Assembly: GCF_009428905.1 (NCBI RefSeq)
Contig: NZ_WHYR01000001.1
Location: 107,673-171,672, forward strand
DNA: 64,000 nt
Direction of reading: 5' to 3'
From: Desulfofundulus thermobenzoicus
Lineage (GTDB): Bacteria > Bacillota > Desulfotomaculia > Desulfotomaculales > Desulfovirgulaceae
A program made the position numbers and the translations under genes. Below the pieces are notes generated by a model. The model did no database searches. It was not told the DNA's origin and saw only the letters and a list, made by a program, of their open reading frames with translations. Below, piece by piece: positions 1-7,852 of this stretch (position 1 is the stretch's first letter; the number at the start of each line of letters is the position of its first letter).

Positions 1-58
1 GGGTCTTAAAAAATGGTTTTTCGAAAAGTGTCCATCCATGGCCCTTTCACAAGACGAC

Positions 59-907
59 TTACTCCCGGTAGGGTTTGAACCCGTTTTTCTCCCAGATGGC
101 CCGCGCCTGATCCGAAGCCACAAATTTGGCAAACAGCCTGGCCCTGTCGGGCTGTGCCGAACAGGCCAGCACGGACACCGGCACCACCATGTTTACTTCC
201 TGCAGTTCCGGCAGCGGGACGATGTCCACCCTGTCCTTGAATTCGGGGTAGTTTTCCACTCCGATGATGGCCGCATCGGCCTGCTTCATGCTCACATAGA
301 CCAGTAGTTCGTTAATCGTAGGGGTGCGGGCCACAACATTTTTGTTCACCTTTTCCAGAAGACCGGCCTTTTGCAGTACGGCGTCGGATACTTTGCCCAT
401 GGGGTTGGCCTTTGGATCCCCCAGGACCACTTTGACGCCGGGTTTGGCCAGGTCGGCCAGCTGTTTTATGCCCGCCGGGTTGCCCTTGGGCACGGCCAGG
501 GCCGGAATATGATAGACCACCTTCTTTTCCCAGGTGACCAGCTTTTCTTTGCGCAGGGGTTCCAGTTCCGTAACGTCACCGGGAATGCAAACATCTCCCT
601 TCCGGGAAAGGAGAATCTGGTTGTTGTTCTGGGCCGATCCGGCGTAAGAGAAGGAAACGTGAATACCCGTCTGCTCCTGGAAAACGCGGCCGATTTCATC
701 CATGGCCTTGCGCAGGCCGGCGCCGCTGTAAACCAGCAGGGTCTCCTGCTGCGTACCTTCCCGGGCGGGCGATTGCTGTCCCGCCTGCCCCTGTGTTTGC
801 TCCTGGTTTTTGCCGGCGCAGCCGGCCAGGGCCATGGTGATGATCAAGGTCAGGACGATCGCAAAAACGTGCCTTTCCCCCCGGCTAAAGACAATCATAT
901 TTGGCAT
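59..907 (-). CDS. ModA/WtpA-like substrate-binding lipoprotein
   Basis: Extracellular solute-binding lipoprotein of the molybdate/tungstate type, 282 residues. The N-terminus has a hydrophobic signal ending in a lipobox (LAGC, lipid-attached Cys about residue 30), then a Gln/Glu-rich linker. The mature part starts 'LLVYSGAGLRKAMDEIG', the usual opening of ModA-family proteins. It lies 3 bases behind the second binding protein in one transcription unit under a Moco riboswitch, so molybdenum or tungsten oxyanion uptake is the likely role. The two paralogues are clearly different in sequence, so they may differ in ligand. No permease or ATPase is in the 58 bases left; they may lie beyond the edge. 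Confidence 0.85.
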   Translation of the reverse strand: MPNMIVFSRGERHVFAIVLTLIITMALAGCAGKNQEQTQGQAGQQSPAREGTQQETLLVYSGAGLRKAMDEIGRVFQEQTGIHVSFSYAGSAQNNNQILLSRKGDVCIPGDVTELEPLRKEKLVTWEKKVVYHIPALAVPKGNPAGIKQLADLAKPGVKVVLGDPKANPMGKVSDAVLQKAGLLEKVNKNVVARTPTINELLVYVSMKQADAAIIGVENYPEFKDRVDIVPLPELQEVNMVVPVSVLACSAQPDRARLFAKFVASDQARAIWEKNGFKPYRE

Positions 908-910
908 TGC

Positions 911-1717
911 CTACACCCCCTGTTTCTGTCCGGGTTTCAGGCCGAACTCCGCAAACACCTTCATCCCGGCGGGGGAAGCCAGGTAGCGCAAAAATTCCCG
1001 GGCGGCCTCCTTTTGCGGGGCGTTTTTCAACACCGCCGCCGGATAGACAATGGGCTTGTGCAGGTTATCGGGCACCGTCAGGTCCACCCGCACATTCTTG
1101 CCCATCAGGGCATCGGATCGGTAAACAAAGCCGGCGTCGGCATTGCCCGTTTCCACGTAGGTGAGCACCTGGCGCACGTCGTTGGCCATGACCAGCCTGG
1201 GCTGCAGCTTATCCCACAGCTTCAGGTTGGTCAGGCTTTCCCGGGTGTACTGCCCGGCCGGCACGGTGTCCGGCATCCCCAGGGCGATTCTTTTTACCCC
1301 GGATCCGGCCAGGTCGTTGAAATCCTTCAAGGGGGCGGCGTTCTTGGGCACCACCACAACCAGTTCATTGCTCAAGAGATTGGTCCGGCTGTCCGGTTCG
1401 AGCAGGCCTTTTTCTTCCAGCTGATCCATCTGGCCGACCCCGGCGGAAATGAACAGGTCCACCGGGGCTCCCTGTTCGATCTGCTTCTGCAGCGAACCGG
1501 AGGCCCCCAGGTTGTATGTAATCTTTACCTCCGGGTGTTCTTTCGCATAGTCCTCCTTGATTTTTGCCAGGGCGTCCTTCAAACTGATGGCTGCCGAAAC
1601 GGTAATTTCCTTTTGCGACCCGGTATTCTGGCCGGCCTGCTCAACCTGCTTGCCGCAGCCGCCGGCAACCACCCCCACCATGAATATGAACAGCACTCCC
1701 AGCAACCACTTTTTCAT
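911..1717 (-). CDS. modA: molybdate ABC transporter substrate-binding protein ModA
   Basis: Periplasmic-type molybdate-binding lipoprotein, 268 residues. A signal peptide ends in AGGC (Cys 21). The mature domain begins 'EITVSAAISLKDALAKI', a ModA hallmark in which the Ser residues contact the oxyanion, and the second lobe carries the usual GMPDTVPAGQY-type segment. It is the first gene after the minus-strand Moco riboswitch and its terminator, so its transcription should fall when molybdenum cofactor is plentiful. The start ATG at 1717 is preceded by a GGAGC-type ribosome-binding site. Specificity for molybdate rather than tungstate is inferred from family and context. Confidence 0.9.
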   Translation of the reverse strand: MKKWLLGVLFIFMVGVVAGGCGKQVEQAGQNTGSQKEITVSAAISLKDALAKIKEDYAKEHPEVKITYNLGASGSLQKQIEQGAPVDLFISAGVGQMDQLEEKGLLEPDSRTNLLSNELVVVVPKNAAPLKDFNDLAGSGVKRIALGMPDTVPAGQYTRESLTNLKLWDKLQPRLVMANDVRQVLTYVETGNADAGFVYRSDALMGKNVRVDLTVPDNLHKPIVYPAAVLKNAPQKEAAREFLRYLASPAGMKVFAEFGLKPGQKQGV

Positions 1718-1918
1718 CGTTACCGGCTCCTTTCCAGATGGTTGTTTGCTGGCATTTACCAGTCACCCTTTTCACATTCGGCTATACCCCGGCGGGAGCA
1801 GACCATCTTTTCCCCTTTTGGCATGAATAAGGCCTGCTTAAAATAGGGGGAAAGCCGTGGAAACTTTCCCTCTTCCATGTCCGGCGGCCCCCTACCCGCT
1901 CCGTCCGCGCTGCCGGAC

Positions 1919-1958
1919 CAAAAAAGCCAGGCATGCGCACGGAAAGGCACACCTGGCC
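1919..1958 (-). terminator. riboswitch-associated intrinsic terminator
   Basis: On the minus strand a GC-rich hairpin (arms near 1925-1936 and 1946-1958) is followed by a run of T. It lies about 25 bases after the aptamer and before modA, as expected for the expression platform of a transcription-terminating riboswitch. Confidence 0.8.
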
Positions 1959-1983
1959 CCTGACTGAGGTCACGTCATTGTAA

Positions 1984-2080
1984 CCATCTCCTTTCCGCAC
2001 CGGGAGGCGCACGGGTTTCCCCGTACACCCTGTCGGCCCTGGCCCCATGGCTTTTTCGCTTTAGGGAACCGGGCTCGGAG
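1984..2080 (-). ncRNA. Moco (molybdenum cofactor) riboswitch upstream of modA
   Basis: The minus-strand leader starts CTCCGAGCC and continues with the blocks CTAAAGC, GCCATGG, GGCCGACAGGG, GTGCGCCTCCC and AAAGGAG in the order of the Moco RNA motif (Rfam RF01055, recalled from memory). It differs by a single base from the copy at 2488-2583 that faces the other way. A terminator follows, so it is predicted to switch off the binding-protein genes when the cofactor is abundant. Whether it senses the molybdenum or tungsten form cannot be read reliably without folding. Confidence 0.9.
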
Positions 2081-2487
2081 ATGTATTTAACTTATAATCT
2101 TATGTCAGTTACAGTTCTCTGTCCGGACGGTTTTTCCTGCAACGTATCCTGAAAAAAATGGGCGACCCTGGCCGGGTTGCTGATCATCGCGGAAAACATA
2201 CCGCACGATTTGACCACAGGATGATTGTGGACGGGCCTTCCCGCCGGGAAGACGGGAAGGACAAATCCGCCTTGTTCGCCTGTTTATTCGGCTCAAGGAG
2301 AATGTTAACCTTTCTCCGTGACCGGAGAACAAAGGCAAAATGCCCTGGAACAACAACAGCATCACCGGCGGCCGGGAAATAATAATTGCGGGCTTTTAAC
2401 AGTTTGCATAATTCTAAAAAACTGGTTGAACAAGGAGGAATTAACCGGCCTGAAGTCGAACTGTACAACGAATCGAATAGGTGCAGT
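2081..2487. other. divergent promoter region between two Moco riboswitches
   Basis: About 400 bases without a convincing gene. Transcription of both riboswitches must begin here and run outwards. An AT-rich stretch sits at 2085-2105 next to the minus-strand aptamer and another at 2380-2430, but I could not fix a good -35/-10 pair. Short open frames lack support: they either have no ribosome-binding site or run into the riboswitch. Confidence 0.6.
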
Positions 2488-2583
2488 CTCCGAGCCCGGT
2501 TACCTAAAGCGAAAAAGCCATGGGGCCAGGGCCGACAGGGTGTACGGGGAAACCCGTGCGCCTCCCGGTGCGGAAAGGAGATG
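2488..2583 (+). ncRNA. Moco riboswitch upstream of the sigma-54 activator gene
   Basis: This is a plus-strand copy of the Moco RNA motif with the same ordered blocks (CTCCGAGCC, CTAAAGC, GCCATGG, GGCCGACAGGG, GCGCCTCCC, AAAGGAG). It matches the opposite-facing copy at 1984-2080 at all but one base, and the similarity continues through the terminator. The first gene downstream on this strand is the sigma-54 activator at 2822, so the riboswitch should couple production of that activator to cofactor level. Confidence 0.9.
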
Positions 2584-2605
2584 GTTGCCATGATGTGATC
2601 TCAGT

Positions 2606-2644
2606 GGCCGGGCGTGCCTTTCCGTGCATGCCTGGCCTTTTTTT
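2606..2644 (+). terminator. riboswitch-associated intrinsic terminator
   Basis: A 12-base-pair stem starting GGCCGGGCGTGC and closing GCATGCCTGGCC, including G-U pairs, is followed at once by seven T. It is the expression platform of the plus-strand Moco riboswitch and lies 180 bases before the activator gene. Confidence 0.9.
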
Positions 2645-2821
2645 GGTACTGTTTTCGGCCGGCTGTACGGGGAAAATTTTTTTCACTTTCAATAAACCCC
2701 GGTCATGCCGCTAAAGCTTCTACTGCAATACTTTTTGAATGCGGTGTTGCCTGTCAGGGTGTCACCGGTGCCATTCAGGGATAAAGTTACCTGTTCACTT
2801 GTCCAGCGGTGGTGATAAGCT

Positions 2822-4117
2822 TTGCCGCATGTAATGGAAAAGCCGATTGGGGTCATCGAGGAAATTGATGGGCGTCCCCAGAAAACTGCCACTTCGGGCA
2901 AAAAAGCGTTACTGGAGCCACCGGCAGGTGCCGGGTGGGAGCCCCTTGCAAAGAAAATGGGCTTTCAAGTGGGGAAGTCCCCGGCGATGCGCCGCCTGGT
3001 GGAAACGGCCTACAAAATCGCCAAAAAAAATATCAATGTGCTGATCCAGGGCGAAACGGGCACCGGCAAGGAAATCCTGGCAAGGTTTATCCACGCGGCT
3101 TCCCATCGCTCCCGGCAGGTTTTTGTTCCGCTAAACTGCGGTGCTCTGCCCAAAGGCGTCATGGAAACCGAACTGTTCGGCCATGAAAGAGGTGCGTTTA
3201 CCGGTGCTGTGAAGATGCGCCGGGGCCTGTTCGAAATGGCCCATCGCGGAACCATCTTTTTGGATGAAATAGGGGAAGCCAGCCCGGCGATTCAGGTCAA
3301 GCTTTTACGTGTTCTGGAAACCGGTGAATTTTTACGTGTGGGCGGTGAAAAGCCCGTTAAAATCGATGTACGGGTAATCGCCGCCACCAACGTGGACCTG
3401 AGACTGGCTTTGCGCAACGGGACCTTTCGGGAGGACCTCTTTTACCGCCTGGAAGGGGTCCGCCTGGAAATACCTCCTTTGCGTGAAAGGGTAGAGGACA
3501 TCCCTGTCCTGGCGGAGTTTTTCGCCCGCAAGATCAACCCCGCCTTGCTGATTTCCCCGGAAGCCATGAGGCTTTTATGTAATTACTCCTGGCCCGGAAA
3601 TATTCGTGAGCTGTCAAACATCATCCAGAATGCTGTGGCCCTTTGCGAAGGTAACATTATCCTGCCCGAGCATTTAGGTGCCAGGATTGTGAGCGGAGAT
3701 CCTGCTGGCAGGAAAACCTGGGGCAGATCGTGCAGCGGGAAAACCGCGGAAGATACCGGTTGTACAGGCGGCACGGGGGATGGCTGTCCCGGTACCGCAC
3801 CTCCAGGAAAGGTTTTTCATGCATTTCTTGATTTTCCCAATCAGATCGCTCTGGAGGGAATGAGCTGCGAAAAACTGGCAGATCTTCTGATACACGTGCG
3901 GCGGCAGGAGAAAAAAATCCTGCATGTAATGAGGGCCAGAGGTTCAGACCTTGCTCCGCTGTTATCCCTGGAAGAAGCCGAAATCCACGCAATTACCGAA
4001 GCGCTTGATTATCATCAGGGTGTTATCATCAAAGCCGCACGGTCTTTAGGGATTGGCCGGAATACTCTCGCTCGTAAAATAAAGAAATATAACATCAAGG
4101 TAGAAGGTTTAGACTGA
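2822..4117 (+). CDS. sigma-54-dependent transcriptional activator
   Basis: Bacterial enhancer-binding protein, 431 residues. The AAA+ domain spans about 35-280, with Walker A GETGTGKE near residue 76, the sigma-54 contact loop GAFTGA near 124, Walker B FLDEIG near 145 and a WPGNIREL element. A Fis-type helix-turn-helix ends the protein (about 385-431). Only about 35 residues precede the AAA+ domain, so there is no N-terminal sensor; control may come from the Moco riboswitch ahead of the gene. A Gly/Cys-rich linker of unknown role lies at 300-325. TTG at 2822 with GGTGGTGA six bases upstream is the likely start; ATG at 2834 is the alternative. The presumed target is the sigma-54 promoter just downstream, in front of mop. 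Confidence 0.93.
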   Translation: MPHVMEKPIGVIEEIDGRPQKTATSGKKALLEPPAGAGWEPLAKKMGFQVGKSPAMRRLVETAYKIAKKNINVLIQGETGTGKEILARFIHAASHRSRQVFVPLNCGALPKGVMETELFGHERGAFTGAVKMRRGLFEMAHRGTIFLDEIGEASPAIQVKLLRVLETGEFLRVGGEKPVKIDVRVIAATNVDLRLALRNGTFREDLFYRLEGVRLEIPPLRERVEDIPVLAEFFARKINPALLISPEAMRLLCNYSWPGNIRELSNIIQNAVALCEGNIILPEHLGARIVSGDPAGRKTWGRSCSGKTAEDTGCTGGTGDGCPGTAPPGKVFHAFLDFPNQIALEGMSCEKLADLLIHVRRQEKKILHVMRARGSDLAPLLSLEEAEIHAITEALDYHQGVIIKAARSLGIGRNTLARKIKKYNIKVEGLD

Positions 4118-4213
4118 TTTCAGAACCGGGCCTGTATGTTTTAACTTAAAAGGCTAAACAACTTGTTCGCTTTTTATGCCTTTAGAAGGAATGTTTTTAA
4201 ACCAGGGTGTCCC

Positions 4214-4334
4214 TGTTCATTATTGGAGCAATCCCGTTTATCGTTTACTCCCGGTACCGGGAGGGGGGGTGTGTCTGTTCATTATTGGAACAATCCTGCA
4301 CTATATTGGTGCTTCACTGTTTTGTGCCAAAACA
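4214..4334 (+). promoter_or_regulatory. three 17-bp palindromes, likely upstream activator sites
   Basis: Three imperfect or perfect palindromes of equal length (TGTTY-N7-RARCA) lie at 4214-4230, 4276-4292 and 4318-4334. The first two also share the spacer ATTATTG. Start-to-start spacings of 62 and 42 bases are close to six and four helical turns, so all three face the same side of the DNA. They lie about 75-195 bases upstream of a sigma-54 promoter and just after the activator gene, the normal place for enhancer sites of such a protein. Confidence 0.75.
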
Positions 4335-4409
4335 GAAATACGTCCTGTTCCTTGTATGGTTTGTTAAAAACCCGGCAATTAGAGAGAGATTTTGACTTGT
4401 CTTTGTTAG

Positions 4410-4424
4410 TGGCATAAAATTTGC
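4410..4424 (+). promoter_or_regulatory. sigma-54 (-24/-12) promoter of mop
   Basis: TGGCATAAAATTTGC matches the consensus TGGCAC-N5-TTGC with exact spacing between the GG and GC pairs. It is the only such site I found between the activator gene and mop. The predicted start near 4436 leaves a leader of about 350 bases with no recognised structure or gene. Confidence 0.85.
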
Positions 4425-4783
4425 GTGTTATTTGATTTGACGACAAAGCCGGCTGGTGTCATTTCCTGATTGGTTATTGTGTTGCAACAGGAAAAGGATG
4501 TCGGCACTTCGGTCTATCGGTTGAAAATAGCCCGCTCTTTTAAATGCTGCGTTAATATTTGCCCCTGCATGCTGTGTTCAAAGTATTTATGCGGCAGGGC
4601 GTTCGCCCGCGGGAAGTTATTCGAAAAGGAGGGATCGACAAAAGGATTAAACAAAAACGGGTCATTAACCGGAATTATCAAAAAAAGATGAAAAAGACCG
4701 GCTCATAGTTTTTCCAGTTGATTGGACCAGGTTGAAGAGCAAAAACTTGCGGAACATATTGAATAATTAAGGGGTGAAACGGC

Positions 4784-7561
4784 TTGATCAAGAAAAAGGT
4801 CAACATTAACGGGGCCAGTATGACTTTGCTTGTCGATCCGGAAGCCACTCTGGCAGAGGTCATTCGCGGGCAGCTGCATCTAACCGGAACCAAGATTGGT
4901 TGCGGCAAGGCCCAGTGCGGCGCCTGCTCGGTGATCATGAACGGCAAGGTTATCTTTTCCTGTGCCACCAAAATGAAGAGAGTTCCCGATGAGGCACTCA
5001 TTACCACCATTGAAGGGATTGGCACACCCAACAACCTGCACGCCCTGCAACTGGCCTGGGTCAAACACGGTGCCGCCCAGTGCGGTTTTTGCGCGCCTGG
5101 TTTTATCGTTTCCGCCAGGGTCCTCCTGGATGAGAATCCCAACCCCACCAGGGAAGAGGTTCGCGACTGGTTCCAAAAGCACAAAAATGTTTGCCGCTGT
5201 ACGGGATACAAACCCATCGTGGATGCCGTGATGGACGCCGCCCGCCTGATGCGCGGCGAAATATCCGTGCGGGACCTGGGCTTCGAGATGCCGGGTGACG
5301 GGAAAATACTGGGCACCGACTACCCGCGTCCTTCGGCTATAGGCAAAGTCACCGGCACCATTGACTACGGCGCCGACCTGGGCCTCAAGATGCCGCCCGG
5401 CACCTTGCAGCTCAAGCTGGTCCAGGCGCAGGTTTCCCACGCCAGGATCCTTTCCATCGACACATCCGAGGCGGAGAAAATGCCCGGTGTCTACAAAGTC
5501 GTGACCCATAAGGATATCAAAGGCAGAAACCGCATCAACGGCCTGAATTTCCCGAGCAACAAGGGGGACAGCTACGACCGGCCGATCCTGTGTGACGAAA
5601 AGGTCTTCCAGTTCGGCGACGCCATTGCCATCGTCTGTGCCGACACGGAGGCACACGCCCAGGCTGCGGTGGAAAAAGTGAAGGTCGAACTGGAAGTGCT
5701 TCCGGCGTACATGAGCGCTCCCGCCGCCATGGAGCCCGACGCCATGGAAATCCACCCCGGCACCCCCAATGTGTACTACAGGCAGTTGTTGGAAAAAGGC
5801 GAGGATACCGGGCCGTTGATGGAAAAGGCGGACGTTGTGGTATCCATGGAGGACCTGTACGTCGGCCGTCAGCCCCACCTGCCCGTGGAACCGGACGTTG
5901 CCGCGGCTTATTATGACGAAAACGGCAACCTGCAGATTTTGTCCAAGAGTATCGGTCTGGATCTGCACGCCCTCATGATCGCCGAAGGCCTCGGCCTCGA
6001 GGCCGGCAAAAACCTTTTCCTGTCCCAGTTCCCGGGGGTGGGCGGCACCTTCGGCTACAAGTTCAGCCCCACCATTGAGGCCCTGGTGGGCGCCGCCTGC
6101 ATGGCCACCGGCAGGCCCGTTTTCCTGAAATTCGACTACTACCAGCAGATCATCTACACCGGCAAGCGGTCTCCGTTCTTTATCGACCTGAAGTTCGGGG
6201 CCAGGAAGGACGGCAAGATCATCGCCATGGAATCCAACTGGGCTGTGGACCACGGCCCCTACTCCGAGTTCGGCGACCTCCTCACCCTGCGGGGAGCCCA
6301 GTTCATCGGCGCGGGCTACGGCATTCCGAACATCCGCGGCGCCGGCTATACGGTTTGCACCAACCACGCCTGGGGTTCCGCCTTCCGGGCTTACGGTTCG
6401 CCCCAGAGCTTCTTTGCCAGTGAGACGCTGATGGACGTCCTGGCCGAGAAATTGGGCATCGACCCGCTGGAGCTGCGTTACATCAACGTCTATCGCCCCG
6501 GCGATACCACCCCCACCGGCCAGGAACCCGAGGTGTACTCGCTGCCCCAGCTGATCGACGCCATCCGCCCCAGGTACAGGGCCGCCCTGGAAAAGGCCAG
6601 GAAACTCTCCACACCTGAGAAAAAGCGCGGTGTCGGCGTTTCCATTGGAATTTACGGCTGCGGGCTTGACGGTGTGGACGGCGCCGAAGTATGGGCGGAA
6701 CTGCTGCCCGACGGCAGGGTGCAGGTGAGCACCAACTGGCAGGATCACGGCCAGGGCGCGGATATGGGCCTGCTGGCCACCTCCCATGAGGTCTTGCGGA
6801 AAATGGGCATCAGGCCGGAGCAGATCAAGCTGGTCATGAACGATATGAACCTGGCCCCGGCGGGCGGGCCGGCCGGCGGGAGCCGCTCCCAGGTGGTCGT
6901 CGGCAACGCCGTGGTGAACGCATGCGAGCAATTGCTGAACGCCCTGAGAAAGGCCGACGGGACCTACATGACTTATGACGAGGCTTTGGCCAAAGGTATC
7001 CCGCTCAAGTATACCGGCAAGTGGAGCACTGCGGTGGCCAACTGCACCGCCTGTGACGAGAAAGGCCAGGGCAGCCCCTTTGCCGTATACATGTACGGTG
7101 TTTTCCTGGCGGAAGTGGAAGTGGATACCACGACCGGCAAGGTCCGGGTGGTAAAGATGACGCTGGCCGCCGACGTCGGCGAAGTGGTCAACAGGACAGT
7201 CCTCGACGGGCAGATCTACGGGGGCCTGGCCCAGGGCATCGGGCTGGCGCTTTCCGAGGATTTCGAGGACCTGAAGAAACACACCAGCATGGCCGCCTGC
7301 GGTATTCCTTACATCAAGGATATCCCGGACGACCTGGAGATCATCTACGTGAACAACAAGCGCAAGCACGGCCCCTTCGGTGCCGCCGGCGTGGGCGAAC
7401 TGCCGCTGACTTCGCCGCATGCCGCCATCTGCAATGCCATTTACAACGCCTGCGGCGTGCGCATCACCCAGCTCCCGGCCACGCCGGAAAAGGTTCTGGC
7501 CGGCCTGCAGGGGAGGGAAATACCGGTCGTAAGGCGGCCGATCAAAAATCCGGCTTACTAG
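4784..7561 (+). CDS. mop: molybdenum aldehyde oxidoreductase (Mop type)
   Basis: Single-chain molybdoenzyme of the xanthine oxidase family, 925 residues, oxidising aldehydes to acids. It strongly resembles the 907-residue Desulfovibrio gigas aldehyde oxidoreductase over its whole length. A plant-type [2Fe-2S] domain has Cys 40, 45, 48 and 60; the second [2Fe-2S] helical domain has Cys 100, 103, 137 and 139. The molybdopterin part has GGTFGYKF, WGSAFRAYG, GGPAGGSRSQ and, near the end, GVGELPLTSPH with the catalytic Glu. Like the D. gigas enzyme it lacks the FAD domain of xanthine dehydrogenases. TTG start after AGGGGTGA. It lies downstream of a sigma-54 promoter and ahead of genes that probably mature or serve it. 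Confidence 0.95.
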   Translation: MIKKKVNINGASMTLLVDPEATLAEVIRGQLHLTGTKIGCGKAQCGACSVIMNGKVIFSCATKMKRVPDEALITTIEGIGTPNNLHALQLAWVKHGAAQCGFCAPGFIVSARVLLDENPNPTREEVRDWFQKHKNVCRCTGYKPIVDAVMDAARLMRGEISVRDLGFEMPGDGKILGTDYPRPSAIGKVTGTIDYGADLGLKMPPGTLQLKLVQAQVSHARILSIDTSEAEKMPGVYKVVTHKDIKGRNRINGLNFPSNKGDSYDRPILCDEKVFQFGDAIAIVCADTEAHAQAAVEKVKVELEVLPAYMSAPAAMEPDAMEIHPGTPNVYYRQLLEKGEDTGPLMEKADVVVSMEDLYVGRQPHLPVEPDVAAAYYDENGNLQILSKSIGLDLHALMIAEGLGLEAGKNLFLSQFPGVGGTFGYKFSPTIEALVGAACMATGRPVFLKFDYYQQIIYTGKRSPFFIDLKFGARKDGKIIAMESNWAVDHGPYSEFGDLLTLRGAQFIGAGYGIPNIRGAGYTVCTNHAWGSAFRAYGSPQSFFASETLMDVLAEKLGIDPLELRYINVYRPGDTTPTGQEPEVYSLPQLIDAIRPRYRAALEKARKLSTPEKKRGVGVSIGIYGCGLDGVDGAEVWAELLPDGRVQVSTNWQDHGQGADMGLLATSHEVLRKMGIRPEQIKLVMNDMNLAPAGGPAGGSRSQVVVGNAVVNACEQLLNALRKADGTYMTYDEALAKGIPLKYTGKWSTAVANCTACDEKGQGSPFAVYMYGVFLAEVEVDTTTGKVRVVKMTLAADVGEVVNRTVLDGQIYGGLAQGIGLALSEDFEDLKKHTSMAACGIPYIKDIPDDLEIIYVNNKRKHGPFGAAGVGELPLTSPHAAICNAIYNACGVRITQLPATPEKVLAGLQGREIPVVRRPIKNPAY

Positions 7562-7852
7562 TGCGCACAGGGATGCGCTGAGCGGGTTGAAATTCTGATG
7601 AGATGACATCTTACGCGGATAGTTTGCCTTGAGCGAATTGAACGGCATTTGGTGGTGGGTCGCTGGTGGCCGGTAAGCGGAGGGGAAGAGTTCGCAAAGG
7701 CGAATGCCGAACAAACATTCCGGCAGTTATTTAACCGGCGACCCGCCCCCAGAATGCACCCGGCTCGCTCCAGGTTGTTGTATTTTAATTAACATTGATC
7801 TGACGGCTGTATTTCCGGACCGGCAAGTCCGGTGCGAAACGGTGGGGGTAAA

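Noticed and set aside
371..1846. Plus-strand open frame of 491 codons across both binding-protein genes
   Set aside because: It covers two genuine minus-strand lipoprotein genes, has no ribosome-binding site and no recognisable protein.
4880..7714. Open frame of 944 codons on the minus strand opposite mop
   Set aside because: Mirror of a GC-rich gene. The translation is rich in Gly, His and Val without any family signature, and the plus-strand enzyme is certain.
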